A DNA stretch of 64,000 nt from NCBI GenBank assembly GCA_032622095.1, contig CP136068.1:62520025-62584024 (forward strand). The letters are read 5' to 3'. The DNA comes from Siphonodentalium dalli (taxonomy: Eukaryota; Mollusca; Scaphopoda; Gadilida; Siphonodentaliidae). Below, one piece after another: positions 39,788-54,124 of this stretch (positions within the stretch are counted from its first letter, which is position 1; each line of letters begins with the position of its first letter). Both the position numbers and the translations under genes were made by a program. The notes under the pieces were generated by a model. It was not told where the DNA came from and searched no databases. It saw only the letters and a list, made by a program, of their open reading frames with translations.

Positions 39788-42522
39788 TTCCTCCCTGTCC
39801 ACTCTTATGAGTTGCTGACTGTCCACTCTTATATGAGTTCCTCCTTGTCCACTCTTATATGAGTTGCTGCCTGACACTATTATATGAGTTCATCCATGTC
39901 CACTCTTATATGAGTTTCTGTCTGTACACTCTTATATGAGTTCCTCCCTGTCCATTCTTATATGAGTTGCTGAGTGTCCACTCTTATATCAGTTCCTGCC
40001 GGTCCAATCTTATATGAGTTGCTGCCTGCCACTATTATTTGAGTTCATCCATGTCCACTCTTATATGAGATGCTGTCTGTCCACTCTTATATGAGTTCCT
40101 CCCTGTCCACTCTTATATGAGTTGGACCTGTATACTCTTATATGAGTTCCTCCCTGTCCACTCTTATATGAGTTCCTGCATGTCCACTCTTATATGAGTC
40201 CCAGCCTGTCCACTCTTATATGAATTCCTGCATGTCCACTCTTATATGAGTTCTTCCCTGTTCACTCTTATATGAGTTCCTACCTGTCAACTCTTATGAG
40301 TTCCTCCCTGTACACTGTTATATGAGTTCCTGCCTGTCCACTCTTATATGAGTTGCTGCCTGTCCACTCTTATATGAGTTCCTCCCTGTCCACTCTTATA
40401 TGAGTTCCTCCCTGTCCACTCTTATATTAGTTCCTCCCTGTCCACTCTTATATTAGTTCCTCCCTGTACACTCATATATTAATTCCACCCTGTCCTCTCT
40501 TATATGAGTTCCTCCCTGTCCACTCTTATATGAGTTGCTGCCTGTCCACTCGTATATGAGTTTCAGCCTGTCCACTCTTATGAGTTCCTCCATGTCCACT
40601 CTTATGAGTTCCTCCCTGTCCACTCTTATATGAATTCCTGCCTGTCCACTCTTATGAGTTCCAGCCTGTCCACTCTTATGAGTTCCAGACTGTCCACTCT
40701 TATATGAGTTCCTCCCTGTCCACTCTTATATTAGTTCCTCCCTGTCCACTCTTATATTAGTTCCTCCCTGTCCACTCTTATATTAGTTCCTCCCTGTCCA
40801 CTCTTATATTAGTTCCTCCCTGTCCACTCTTATATTAGTTTCTCCATGTACACTCATATATAAGTTCCTCCCTGTCCCCTCTTATGAGTTCCTCCCTGTC
40901 CACTATTATATGAGTTGCTGCCTGTCCACTCGTATATGAGTTCCAGCCTGTCCACTCGTATATGAGTTCCAGCCTGTCCACTCTTGTATGAGTTCCTGCC
41001 TGTCCACTCTTATGAGTTCCTCCATGTCCACTCTTATGAGTTCCTCCCTGTCCACTCTTATGGGTTCCTCCCTGTCCACTCTTTTATTAGTTCCTCCCTG
41101 TCCACTCTTATATTAGTTCCTCCATGTCCACTCTTATATTAGTTCCTCCCGGTCCACACTTATATTAGTTCCTCCATGTACACTCATATATTAGTTCCTC
41201 CCTGTCCTCTCTTATGAGTTCCTCCCTGTCCACTATTATATGAGTTGCTGCCTGTCCACTCGTATATGAGTTCCAGCCTGTCCACTCTTATATGAGTTCC
41301 TGCCTGTCCACTCTTATATGAGTTCCTGCCTGTCCACTCTTATGAGTTCCTCCATGTCCACTCTTATGAGTACCTCCCTGTCCACTCTTATGGGTTCCTC
41401 CCTGTCCACTCTTATATGAGTTCCTGCCTGTCCACTCTTATATGAGTTCCTCCATGTCCACTCTTATATGAGTTCCTGCCTGTCCACTCTTATATGAGTT
41501 CATCCCTGTCCACTTTATATGAGTTGCTCCCTGTCCACTCTTATATGAGTTTCTCCATGTCCACTCTCATATGAGTTCCTTCCGTGACCACTCTTATATG
41601 AGTTCCTGCCTGTCCACTCTTATATAAGTTCCCCCTGTCTACTCTTATGAGTTCCTCCCTGTCCACTCTTATATGAGTTCCTCCCTGTCCACTCTTATAT
41701 GAGTTCCTGCGTGTCCACTCTTATATGAGTTCCTGCGTGTCCACCCTTATATGAGTTCCTCCCTGTCCAATCTTGTATGAGTTGCTGCCTGCCACTCTTA
41801 TATGAGTTCATCCATGTCCACTCTTATATGAGTTCCTCCCTGTCCACTCTTATATGAGTTGCTGCCTGCCACTAGTATATGAGTTCATCCATGTCCACTC
41901 TTATATGAGTTGCTGTCTGTCCACTCTTATATGAGTTCGTCCCTGTCCACTCTTATATGAGTTGGACCTGTATACTCTTATATGAGTTCCTCCCTGTCCA
42001 CTCTTATATGAGTTGCTGACTGTCCACTCTTATATGAGTTGCTGCCTATCCAATCGTATATGAGTTTCCCCCTGTCCACTCTTGTGAGTTCCCCATTGTC
42101 CACTCGTATATGAGTTGCTGCCTGTCCACTATTATATGAGTTCCAGTCTGTCCACTCTTATATGAGTTCCTCATTTTCCACTCTTATATGAGTTCCTCAT
42201 TTTCCACTCTTATATGAGTTCCTCCCAGTCCACTCTTATATGAGTTGCTGCCTGTCCACTATTATATGTGTCACAGCCTGTCCACTCTTGTGTGAATTCC
42301 TGCATGTCCACTCTTATATGAGTTCTTCCCTGTCCACTCTTATATGAGTTCCTGTCTGTCCACTCTTATATGAGTTGCTGCCTGTCCACTCTCATATAAG
42401 TTCCTCCCTGTCCACTCTTATATTAGTTCCTCCCTGCCCACTCTTATATTAGTTCCTCCCTGTCCACTCATATATTAGTTTCTCCCTGTCCTCTCTTATA
42501 TGAGATCCTCCCTGTCCACTCT

Positions 42523-42553
42523 TATTTATATATCTTTATTTCTTCCAATTCAG
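42523..42553. repeat. AT-rich interruption unit, copy 4
   Basis: Carries TATTTATATATC instead of a pure TA run, and TCTTCC in place of TCCTCC. It lies 2766 bp after copy 3. Confidence 0.88.
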
Positions 42554-45338
42554 TTCCTCCCTGTCCACTCTTATGAGTTGCTGACTGTCCACTCTTATAT
42601 GAGTTCCTCCTTGTCCACTCTTATATGAGTTGCTGCCTGCCACTATTATATGAGTTCATCCATGTCCACTCTTATATGAGTTTCTGTCTGTACACTCTTA
42701 TATGAGTTCCTCCCTGTCCATTCTTATATGAGTTGCTGAGTGTCCACTCTTATATCAGTTCCTGCCTGTCCAATCTTATATGAGTTGCTGCCTGCCACTA
42801 TTATATGAGTTCATCCATGTCCACTCTTATATGAGATGCTGTCTGTCCACTCTTATATGAGTTCCTCCCTGTCCACTCTTATATGAGTTGGACCTGTATA
42901 CTCTTATATGAGTTCCTCCCTGTCCACTCTTATATGAGTTCCTGCATGTCCACTCTTATATGAGTCCCAGCCTGTCCACTCTTATATGAATTCCTGCATG
43001 TCCACTCTTATATGAGTTCTTCCCTTTCCACTCTTATATGAGTTCCTCCCTGTCAACTCTTATGAGTTCCTCCCTGTACACTGTTATATGAGTTCCTGCC
43101 TGTCCACTCTTATATGAGTTGCTGCCTGTCCACTCTTATATTAGTTCCTCCCTGTCCACTCTTATATGAGTTCCCCCCTGTCCACTCGTATATTAGTTCC
43201 TCCCTGTCGACTCTTATATTAGTTCCTCCCTGTACACTCATATATTAATTCCACCCAGTCCTCTCTTATATGAGTTCCTCCCTGTCCACTCTTATATGAG
43301 TTGCTGCCTGTCCACTCGTATATGAGTTTCAGCCTGTCCACTCTTATGAGTTCCTCCATGTCCACTCTTATGAGTTCCTCCCTGTCCACTCTTATATGAG
43401 TTCCTGCCTGTCCACTCTTATGAGTTCCAGCCTGTCCACTCTTATGAGTTCCAGACTGTCCACTCTTATATGAGTTCCTCCCTGTCCACTCTTATATTAG
43501 TTCCTCCCTGTCCACTCTTATATTAGTTCCTCCCTGTCCACTCTTATATTAGTTCCTCCCTGTCCACTCTTATATTAGTTCCTCCCTGTCCACTCTTATA
43601 TTAGTTCCTCCATGTACACTCATATATTAGTTCCTCCCTGTCCCCTCTTATGAGTTCCTCCCTGTCCACTATTATATGAGTTGCTGCCTGTCCACTCGTA
43701 TATGAGTTCCAGCCTGTCCACTCGTATATGAGTTCCAGCCTGTCCACTCTTGTATGAGTTCCTGCCTGTCCACTCTTATGAGTTCCTCCATGTCCACTCT
43801 TATGAGTTCCTCCCTGTCCACTCTTATGGGTTCCTCCCTGTCCACTCTTATATTAGTTCCTCCCTGTCCACTCTTATATTAGTTCCTCCATGTCCACTCT
43901 TATATTAGTTCCTCCCGGTCCACTCTTATATTAGTTCCTCCATGTACACTCATATATTAGTTCCTCCCTGTCCTCTCTTATGAGTTCCTCCCTGTCCACT
44001 ATTATATGAGTTGCTGCCTGTCCACTCGTATATGAGTTCCAGCCTGTCCACTCGTATATGAGTTCCAGCCTGTCCACTCTTATATGAGTTCCTGCCTGTC
44101 CACTCTTATATGAGTTCCTGCCTGTCCACTCTTATGAGTTCCTCCATGTCCACTCTTATGAGTACCTCCCTGTCCACTCTTATGGGTTCCTCCCTGTCCA
44201 CTCTTATATGAGTTCCAGCCTGTCCACTCTTATATGAGTTCCTCCATGTCCACTCTTATATGAGTTCCTGCCTGACACTCCTATATGAGTTCATCCCTGT
44301 CCACTTTATATGAGTTGCTCCCTGTCCACTCTTATATGAGTTTCTCCATGTCCACTCTCATATGAGTTCCTCCCTGACCACTCTTATATGAGTTCCTGCC
44401 TGTCCACTCTTATATGAGTTCCCCCTGTCTACTCTTATGAGTTCCTCCCTGTCCACTCTTATATGAGTTCCTCCCTGTCCACTCTTATATGAGTTCCTGC
44501 GTGTTTTCTCTTATATGAGTTCCTGCGTGTCCACCCTTATATGAGTTCCTCCCTGTCCAATCTTATATGAGTTGCTGCCTGCCACTCTTATATGAGTTCA
44601 TCCATGTCCACTCTTATATGAGTTCCTCCCTGTCCACTCTTATATGAGTTGCTGCCTGCCACTAGTATATGAGTTCATCCATGTCCACTCTTATATGAGT
44701 TGCTGTCTGTATACTCTTATATGAGTTCGTCCCTGTCCACTCTTATATGAGTTGGACCTGTATACTCTTATATGAGTTCCTCCCTGTCCACTCTTATATG
44801 AGTTGCTGACTGTCCACTCTTATATGAGTTTCCCCCTGTCCACTCTTGTGAGTTCCCCATTGTCCACTCGTATATGAGTTTCGGCCTGTCCACTATTATA
44901 TGAGTTCCAGTCTGTCCACTCTTATATGAGTTCCTCATTTTCCACTCTTATATGAGTTCCTCATTTTCCACTCTTATATGAGTTCCTCCTAGTCCACTCG
45001 TATATGAGTTGCTGCCTGTCCACTATTATATGAGTCACAGCCTGTCCACTCTTGTGTGAATTCCTGCATGTCCACTCTTATATGAGTTCTTCCCTGTCCT
45101 CTCTTATATGAGTTCCTCCCTGTCCACTCTTATATGAGTTCCTCCCTGTCCACTCTTATATGAGTTCCTGTCTGTCCACTCTTATATGAGTTGCTGCCTG
45201 TCCACTCTTATATAAGTTCCTCCCTGTCCACTCTTATATTAGTTCCTCCCTGCCCACTCTTATATTAGTTCCTCACTGTCCACTCATATATTAGTTTCTC
45301 CCTGTCCTCTCTTATATGAGATCCTCCCTGTCCACTCT

Positions 45339-45369
45339 TATAAATATATCTTTATTTCCTCCAATTCAG
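45339..45369. repeat. AT-rich interruption unit, copy 5
   Basis: Carries TATAAATATATC, a point variant of the TA run, and is followed by a CAGTCCC rather than CAGTTCC re-entry. It lies 2816 bp after copy 4. Confidence 0.88.
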
Positions 45370-48300
45370 TCCCTCCCTGTCCACTCTTATGAGTTGCTGA
45401 CTGTCCACTCTTATATGAGTTCCTCCTTGTCCACTCTTATATGAGTTGCTGCCTGCCACTATTATATGAGTTCATCCATGTCCACTCTTATATGAGTTTC
45501 TGTCTGTACACTCTTATATGAGTTCCTCCCTGTCCACTCGTATATGAGTTGCTGTCTGTCCACTATTATATGAGTTCCAGTCTGTCCACTCTTATATGAG
45601 TTCCTCATTTTCCACTCTTATATGAGTTACTCATTTTCCACTCTTATATGAGTTCCTCCCAGTCCACTCTTATATGAGTTGCTGCCTGCCACTATTATAT
45701 GAGTTCATCCATGTCCACTCTTATATGAGTTTCTGTCTGTACACTCTTATATGAGTTCCTCCCTGTCCATTCTTATATGAGTTGCTGAGTGTCCACTCTT
45801 ATATCAGTTCCTGCCTGTCCAATCTTATATGAGTTGCTGCCTGCCACTATTATATGAGTTCATCCATGTCCACTCTTATATGAGATGCTGTCTGTCCACT
45901 CTTATATGAGTTCCTCCCTGTCCACTCTTATATGAGTTGGACCTGTATACTCTTATATGAGTTCTTCCCTGTCCACTCTTATATGAGTTCCTGCATGTCC
46001 ACTCTTATATGAGTCCCAGCTTGTCCACTCTTATATGAATTCCTGCATGTCCACACTTATATGAGTTCTTCCCTGTCCACTCTTATATGAGTTCCTCCCT
46101 GTCAACTCTTATGAGTTCCTCCCTGTACACTGTTATATGAGTTCCTGCCTGTCCACTCTTATATCAGTTGCTGCCTGTCCACTCTTATATGAGTTCCTCC
46201 CTGTCCACTCTTATATGAGTTCCTCCCTGTCCACTCTTATATTAGTTCCTCCCTGTCCACTCTTATATTAGTTCCTCCCTGAACACTCATATATTAATTC
46301 CACCCTGTCCTCTCTTATATGAGTTCCTCCCTGTCCACTCTTATATGAGTTGCTGCCTGTCCACTCGTATATGAGTTTCAGCCTGTCCACTCTTATGAGT
46401 TCCTCCATGTCCACTATTATGAGTTCCTCCCTGTCCACTCTTATATGAGTTCCTGCCTGTCCACTCTTATGAGTTCCAGCCTGTCCACTCTTATGAGTTC
46501 CAGACTGTCCACTCTTATATGAGTTCCTCCCTGTCCACTCTTATATTAGTTCCTCCCTGTCCACTCTTATATTAGTTCCTCCCTGTCCACTCTTATATTA
46601 GTTCCTCCCTGTCCACTCTTATATTAGTTCCTCCCTGTCCACTCTTATATTAGTTCCTCCATGTACACTCATATATTAGTTCCTCCCTGTCCCCTCTTAT
46701 GAGTTCCTCCCTGTCCACTATTATATGAGTTGCTGCCTGTCCACTCGTATATGAGTTCCAGCCTGTCCACTCGTATATGAGTTCCAGCCTGTCCACTCTT
46801 GTATGAGTTCCTGCCTGTCCACTCTTATGAGTTCCTCCATGTCCACTCTTATGAGTTCCTCCCTGTCCACTCTTATGGGTTCCTCCCTGTCCACTCTTAT
46901 ATTAGTTCCTCCCTGTCCACTCTTATATTAGTTCCTCCATGTCCACTCTTATATTAGTTCCTCCCGGTCCACTCTTATATTAGTTCCTCCATGTACACTC
47001 ATATATTAGTTCCTCCCTGTCCTCTCTTATGAGTTCCTCCCTGTCCACTATTATATGAGTTGCTGCCTGTCCACCCGTATATGAGTTCCAGCCTGTCCAC
47101 TCGTATATGAGTTCCAGCCTGTCCACTCTTATATGAGTTCCTGCCTGTCCACTCTTATATGAGTTCCTGCCTGTCCACTATTATGAGTTCCTCCATGTCC
47201 ACTCTTATGAGTACCTCCCTGTCCACTATTATGGGTTCCTCCCTGTCCACTCTTATATGAGTTCCTGCCTGTCCACTCTTATATGAGTTCCTCCATGTCC
47301 ACTCTTATATGAGTTCCTGCCTGTCCACTCTTATATGAGTTCATCCCTGTCCACTTTATATGAGTTGCTCCCTGTCCACTCTTATATGAGTTTCTCCATG
47401 TCCACTCTCATATGAGTTCCTCCCTGACCACTCTTATATGAGTTCCTGCCTGTCCACTCTTATATGAGTTCCCCCTGTTTACTCTTATGAGTTCCTCCCT
47501 GTCCACTCTTATATGAGTTCCTCCCTGTCCACTCTTATATGAGTTCCTGCTTGTCCACTCTTATATGAGTTCCTGCGTGTCCACCCTTATATGAGTTCCT
47601 CCCTGTCCAATCTTATATGAGTTGCTGCCTGCCACTCTTATATGAGTTCATCCATGTCCACTCTTATATGAGTTCCTCCCTGTCCACTCTTATATGAGTT
47701 GCTGCCTGCCACTAGTATATGAGTTCATCCATGTCCACTCTTATATGAGTTGCTGTCTGTCCACTCTTATATGAGTTCGTCCCTGTCCAGTCTTATATGA
47801 GTTGGACCTGTATACTCGTATATGAGTTCCTCCCTGTCCACTCTTATATGAGTTGCTGACTGTCCAATCGTATATGAGTTTCCCCCTGTCCACTCTTGTG
47901 AGTTCCCCATTGTCCACTCGTATATGAGTTGCTGCCTGTCCACTATTATATGAGTTCCAGTCTGTCCACTCTTATATGAGTTCCTCATTTTCCACTCTTA
48001 TATGAGTTCCTCATTTTCCACTCTTATATGAGTTCCTCCCAGTCCACTCTTATATGAGTTGCTGCCTGTCCACTATTATATGAGTCACAGCCTGTCCACT
48101 CTTGTGTGAATTCCTGCATGTCCACTCTTATATGAGTTCTTCCCTGTCCACTCTTATATGAGATTCTCCCTGTTCACTCTTATATGAGTTCCTCCCTGTT
48201 CACTCTTATATGAGTTCCTGTCTGTCCACTCTTATATGAGTTGCTGCCTGTCCACTCTTATATAAGTTCATCCCTGTCCACTCTTATATTAGTTCCTCCC

Positions 48301-48388
48301 TGCCCACTCTTATATTAGTTCCTCCCAGTCCACTCATATATTAGTTGCTCCCTGTCCTCTCTTATATGAGATCCTCCCTGTCCACTCT

Positions 48389-48419
48389 TATATATATATC
48401 TTTATTTCCTCCAATTCAG
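48389..48419. repeat. AT-rich interruption unit, copy 6
   Basis: Pure TA run followed by CTTTATTTCC, identical to copy 3. It lies 3050 bp after copy 5. Confidence 0.9.
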
Positions 48420-50039
48420 TTCCTCCCTGTCCACTCTTATGAGTTGCTGACTGTCCACTCTTATATGAGTTCCTCCTTGTCCACTCTTATATGAGTTGCT
48501 GCCTGCCACTATTATATGAGTTCATCCATGTCCACTCTTATATGAGTTTCTGTCTGTACACTCTTATATGAGTTCCTCCCTGTCCATTCTTATATGAGTT
48601 GCTGAGTGTCCACTCTTATATCAGTTCCTGCCTGTCCACTCTTATATGAGTTGCTGCCTGCCACTATTATATGAGTTCATCCATGTCCACTCTTATATGA
48701 GATGCTGTCTGTCCACTCTTATATGAGTTCCTCCCTGTCCACTCTTATATGAGTTGGACCTGTATACTCTTATATGAGTTCCTCCCTGTCCACTCTTATA
48801 TGAGTTCCTGCATGTCCACTCTTATATGAGTCCCAGCCTGTCCACTCTTTTATGAATTCCTGCATGTCCACTCTTATATGAGTTCTTCCCTGTCCACTCT
48901 TATATGAGTTCCTCCCTGTCAACTCTTATGAGTTCCTCCCTGTACACTGTTATATGAGTTCCTGCCTGTCCACACTTATATGAGTTCCTGCCTGTCCACT
49001 CTTATATGAGTTCCTCCCTGTCCACTCTTATATGAGTTCCTCCCTGTCCAATCTTATATTAGTTCCTCCCTGTCTACTCTTATATTAGTTCCTCCCTGTA
49101 CACTCATATATTAATTCCACCCTGTCCTCTCTTATATGAGTTCCTCCCTGTCCACTCTTATATGAGTTGCTGCCTGTCCACTAGTATATGAGTTTCAGCC
49201 TGTCCACTCTTATGAGTTCCTCCATGTCCACTCTTATGAGTTCCTCCCTGTCCACTCTTATATGAGTTCCTGCCTATCCACTCTTATGAGTTCCAGCATG
49301 TCCACTCTTATGAGTTCCAGACTGTCCACTCTTATATGAGTTCCTCCCTGTCCACTCTTATATTAGTTCCTCCCTGTCCACTCTTATATTAGTTCCTCCA
49401 TGTCCACTCTTATATTAGTTCCTCCCTGTCCACTCTTATATTAGTTCCTCCCTGTCCACTCTTATATTAGTTCCTCCATGTACACTCATATATTAGTTCC
49501 TCCCCGTCCCCTCTTATGAGTTCCTCCCTGTCCACTATTATATGAGTTGCTGCCTGTCCACTCGTATATGAGTTCCAGCCTGTCCACTCGTATATGAGTT
49601 CCAGCCTGTCCACTCTTGTATGAGTTCCTGCCTGTCCACTCTTATGAGTTCCTCCATGTCCACTCTTATGAGTTCCTCCCTGTCCACTCTTATGAGTTCC
49701 TCCCTGTCCACTCTTATATCAGTTCCTCCCTGTCCACTCTTATATTAGTTCCTCCATGTCCACTCTTATATTAGTTCCTTCCGGTCCACTCTTATATTAG
49801 TTCCTCCATGTACACTCATATATTAGTTTCTCCCTGTCCTCTCATATGAGTTCCTCCCTGTCCAATATTATATGAGTTGCTGCCTCCACTCGTATATGAG
49901 TTCCAGCCTGTCCACTCGTATATGAGTTCCAGCCTGTCCACTCTTATATGAGTTCCTGCCTGTCCACTCTTATATGAGTTCCTGCCTGTCCACTCTTATG
50001 AGTTCCTCCATGTCCACTCTTATGAGTACCTCCCTGTCC

Positions 50040-50080
50040 ACTCTTATGGGTTCCTCCCACTATTATATGAGTTCATCCAT
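50040..50080. other. Recombination/deletion junction inside family A
   Basis: The unit GGGTTCCTCCC is joined directly to ACTATTATATGAG, skipping the expected CTGTCC. The left side corresponds to the sequence near 47.24 kb (24-bp joint, GGGTTCCTCCC), the right side to the sequence near 48.67 kb (CCACTATT then TTCATCCATG). Relative to the previous HOR about 1.4 kb is missing, including the AT-rich interruption and the type 1 GTTGGACC unit. Next comes a type 2 unit at 50147, only 1396 bp after the one at 48751. Confidence 0.85.
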
Positions 50081-51400
50081 GTCCACTCTTATATGAGATG
50101 CTGTCTGTCCACTCTTATATGAGTTCCTCCCTGTCCACTCTTATATGAGTTGGACCTGTATACTCTTATATGAGTTCCTCCCTGTCCACTCTTATATGAG
50201 TTCCTGCATGTCCACTCTTATATGAGTCCCAGCCTGTCCACTCTTATATGAATTCCTGAATGTCCACTCTTATATGAGTTCTTCCCTGTCCACTCTTATA
50301 TGAGTTCCTCTCTGTCAACTCTTATGAGTTCCTCCCTGTACACTGTTATATGAGTTCCTGCCTGTCCACTCTTATATGAGTTGCTGCCTGTCCACTCTTA
50401 AATGAGTTCCTCCCTGTCCACTCTTATATGAGTTCCTCCCTGTCCACTCTTATATTAGTTCCTCCCTGTCCACTCTTATATTAGTTCCTCCCTGTACACT
50501 CATATATTAATTCCACCCTGTCCTCTCTTATATGAGTTCCTCCCTGTCCACTCTTATATCAGTTGCTGCCTGTCCACTCGTATATGAGTTTCAGCCTGTC
50601 CACTCTTATATTATTTCCTCCCTGTCCACTCTTATATTAGTTTCTCCCTGTCCACTCTTATATTAGTTCCTCCCTGTCCACTCTTATATTAGTTCCTCCA
50701 TGTACACTCATATATTAGTTCCTCCCTGACCCCTCTTATGAGTTCCTCCCTGTCCACTATTATATGAGTTGCTGCCTGTCCACTCGTATATGAGTTCCAG
50801 CCTGTCCACTCGTATATGAGTTCCAGCCTGTCCACTCTTGTATGAGTTCCTGCCTGTCCACTCTTATGAGTTCCTCCATGTCCACTCTTATGAGTTCCTC
50901 CCTGTCCACTCTTATGAGTTCCTCCCTGTCCACTCTTATATTAGTTCCTCCCTGTCCACTCTTATATGAGTTCCTCCCTGTCCACTCTTATATTAGTTTC
51001 TCCCGGTCCACTCTTATATTAGTTTCTCCATGTACACTCATATATTAGATCCTCCCTGTCCTCTCTTATGAGTTCTCCCTGTCCACTATTATATGAGTTG
51101 CTGCCTGTCCACTCGTATATGAGTTCCAGCCTGTCCACTCGTATATGAGTTCCAGCCTGTCCACTCTTATATGAGTTCCTGCCTGTCCACTCTTATATGA
51201 GTTCCTGCCTGTCCACTCTTATGAGTTCCTCCATGTCCACTCTTATGAGTACCTCCCTGTCCACTCTTATGGGTTCCTCCCTGTCCACTCTTATATGAGT
51301 TCCTGCCTGTCCATTCTTATATGAGTTCCACCATGTCCACTCTTATATGAGTTGCTGCCTGTCCACTCTTATATGAGTTCATCCCTGTCCACTTTATATG
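50056..51400. repeat. Partial fifth family A copy
   Basis: From the junction the order follows the second half of the A-type HOR: type 2 GTTGGACC (50147), CAACTC, a TTAAATGAG joint near 50400, GTTTCAGCC, TTAG runs (about 50.61-50.74 and 50.93-51.05 kb), CCAGCC units, GGGTTCC. It is shorter than its counterparts near the GTTTCAGCC unit, where a TTAG run follows immediately. It ends at the A-to-B transition near 51.4 kb. Confidence 0.82.
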
Positions 51401-52974
51401 AGTTGCTCCCTGTCACTTATTTGTGAGTTTCTCCCTGTCCACTCAAATATGAGTTCCTGCCTATCCACTCTTATATGAGTTCCCCCTTGTCCACTCTTAT
51501 ATGAGTTGCTCCCTGTCCATTCTTTTATGAGTTTCTCCTTGTCCACTCAAATATGAGTTCCTCCCTGACCACTCTTATATGTGTTCCTGCCTGTCCACTC
51601 TTATATGAGTTCCTCCCAGTCCACTCTTATGAGTTCCTCCCTGTCCACTCTTATATGAGTTTCTCCATGTCCACTCTTATATGAGTTCCTCCCTGACCAC
51701 TCTTATATGAGTTCCTGCCTGTCCACTCTTATATGAGTTCCCCCTGTCTACTCTTATGAGTTCCTCCCTGTCCACTCTTATATGAGTTCCCCCTGTCCAC
51801 TCTTATATGAGTTCCTCCATGTCCACCCTTATATGAGTTCCTCCCTGTCCAATTTTATATGAGTTGCTGCCTGCCACTCTTATATGAGTTCATCCATGTC
51901 CACTCTTATATGAGTTGATGTCTGTCCACTCTTATATGAGTTCCTCCCTGTCCACTCTTATGAGTTGCTGACTGTCCACTCTTATATGAGTTCCTCCTTG
52001 TCCACTATTATATGAGTTGCTGCCTGCCACTATTATATGAGTTCATCCATGTCCACTCTTATATGAGTTGCTGTCTGTACACTCTTATATGAGTTCCTCC
52101 CTGTCAACTCTTATGAGTTGCTGACTGTCCACTCTTATATCAGTTCCTGCCTGTCCACTCTTATATGAGTTCCTCCCTGTCCACACTTATATGAGTTGCT
52201 GCCTGCAACTCTTATATCAGTTCCTCCCTGTCCACTCTTATATGAGTTCATGCCTGTCCACTCTTATATGAATTCCTCCTTGTCCACTCTTATATGAGTT
52301 CCTCCCTGTCCACTCTTATATGAGTTCCCTCATTGTCCACTCTTATACGAGTTGCTGCCTGTCCACTATTATATGAGTTCCAGACTGTCCACTCTTATAT
52401 GAGTTCCTCATTTTCCACTCTTATATGAGTTCCTCCCAGTCCACTCTTGTATGAGTTGCTGCCTGTCCACTATTATATGAGTCCCAGCCTGTCCACTCTT
52501 ATATGAATTCCTGCATGTCCACTCTTATATGAGTTCTTCCCTGTCCACTCTTATATGAGTTCCTCCCTGTCCACTCTTATATGAGTTCCTCCCTGTCCAC
52601 TCTTATATGAGTTCCTCCCTGTCCACTCTTATGAGTTCATCCCTGTCCACTCTAATATGAGTTCCTCCCTGTCCATCTTATATGAGTTCCTCCCTGTCCA
52701 CTCTAATATGAGTTCCTCCCTGTCCACTCTAATATGAGTTCCTGCATGTCCACTCGCATATGAGTTCCTCCCTGTTCACTCTCGTATGAGTTCCTGCATG
52801 TCCACTCTTATATGAGATCCTCTCTGTCCACTCTTATATGAGTTCCTCCCTGTCGACTCTTATATGAGTTCCTCCCTGTCCACTCTTATATGAGTTCCTG
52901 CGTGTGCACTCTTATATGAGTTCCTGCGTGTCCACTCTTATATGAGTTGCTCCCTGTCCACTCTTATATGAGTT

Positions 52975-53060
52975 GCTCCCTGTACACTCTTTTATGAGTT
53001 GCTCCCTGTCCACTCTTTTATGAGTTGCTCCCTGTCCACTCTTTTATGAGTTGCTCCCTG
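52975..53060. repeat. TTTTATGAGTTGCTCCC run (example)
   Basis: Three adjacent units carry a T for A change at the joint (CTCTTTTATGAG) together with a TTGCTCCC centre. They follow two TTCCTGCGTG units and precede TTGCTCACTG. The same cluster is at about 14.04-14.15, 24.53-24.62, 31.26-31.34, 34.43-34.52, 55.32-55.41 and 60.40-60.48 kb, so it is a stable B-family landmark. Confidence 0.88.
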
Positions 53061-54124
53061 TCCACTCTTATATGAGTTGCTCACTGTCCACTCTTATATG
53101 AGTTCCTGCCTGTCCACTCTTATATGAGTTCCTCCCTGTCCACTAGTATATGAGTTGCTGCCTGCCACTAGTGTATGAGTTCATCCATGTCCACTCTTAT
53201 ATGAGTTGCTGCCTGTCCACTCTTATATGAGTTCCTCCCTGTCCACTCTTATATGAGTTGCTGCATGTCCACTCTTATATGAATTCATCCTTGTCCACTC
53301 TTATATTAGTTCCTCCCTGTCCACTCTTATATGAGTTCCTCACAGTCCACTCTTATATGAGTTCCTCATTGTCCACTCTTATATGAGTCCCTCATTGTCC
53401 ACTCTTATATGAGTTGCTGCCTGTCCACTCGTATATGAGTTCCTCCCTGTCCACTCTTGTGAGTTCCTCATTGTCCACTCGTATATGAGTTGCTGCCTGT
53501 CCACTATTATATGAGTTCCAGTCTGTCCACTCTTATATGAGTTCCTGCCTGTCCACTCTTATATGAGTTCCTCCATGTCCACTCTTATATGAGTTCCTGC
53601 CTGTCCACTCTTATATGAATTCATCCCTGTCCACTTTATATCAGTTGCTCCCTGTCCACTCTTATATGAGTTGCTGCCTGCCACTAGTATATGAGTTCAT
53701 CCATGTCCACTCTTATATGAGTTGCTGTCTGTCCACTCTTATATGAGTTCGTCCCTGTCCACTCTTATATGAGTTGGACCTGTATACTCTTATATGAGTT
53801 CCTCCCTGTCCACTCTTATATGAGTTGGTGACTGTCCACTCTTATATGAGTTGCTGACTGTGCACTCTTATATGAATTCATCCTTCTCCACTCTTATATG
53901 AGTTGCTCCCTGTCCACTCTTATATGACATCCTGCCTGTCCACTCTTATATGAATTCCTCCTTGTCGACTCTTATATGAGTTCATCCCTGTCCACTCTTA
54001 TATGAGTTCCTCACAGTCCACTCTTATATGAGTTCCTCATTGTCCACTCTTATATGAGGCCCTCATTGTCCACTCTTATATGAGTTGCTGCCTGTCCAAT
54101 CGTATATGAGTTTCCCCCTGTCCA

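Larger units (their letters stand above)
38300..50055. repeat. Family A higher-order repeat, four tandem copies of 2.8-3.05 kb
   Basis: Two kinds of GAGTTGGACC unit mark each copy. Type 1 (left neighbour TTCGTCCC, right side reaching TTGCTGACTG) is at 38907, 41959, 44749 and 47799, with spacings 3052, 2790 and 3050. Type 2 (left side GAGATGCTGTCTG then TTCCTCCC, right side TTCCTGCATG) is at 40119, 42885, 45934 and 48751, with spacings 2766, 3049 and 2817. The AT-rich interruption lies at 39757, 42523, 45339 and 48389. Length variation comes mainly from the segment between type 1 and type 2 (1212, 926, 1185 and 952 bp). Confidence 0.92.
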
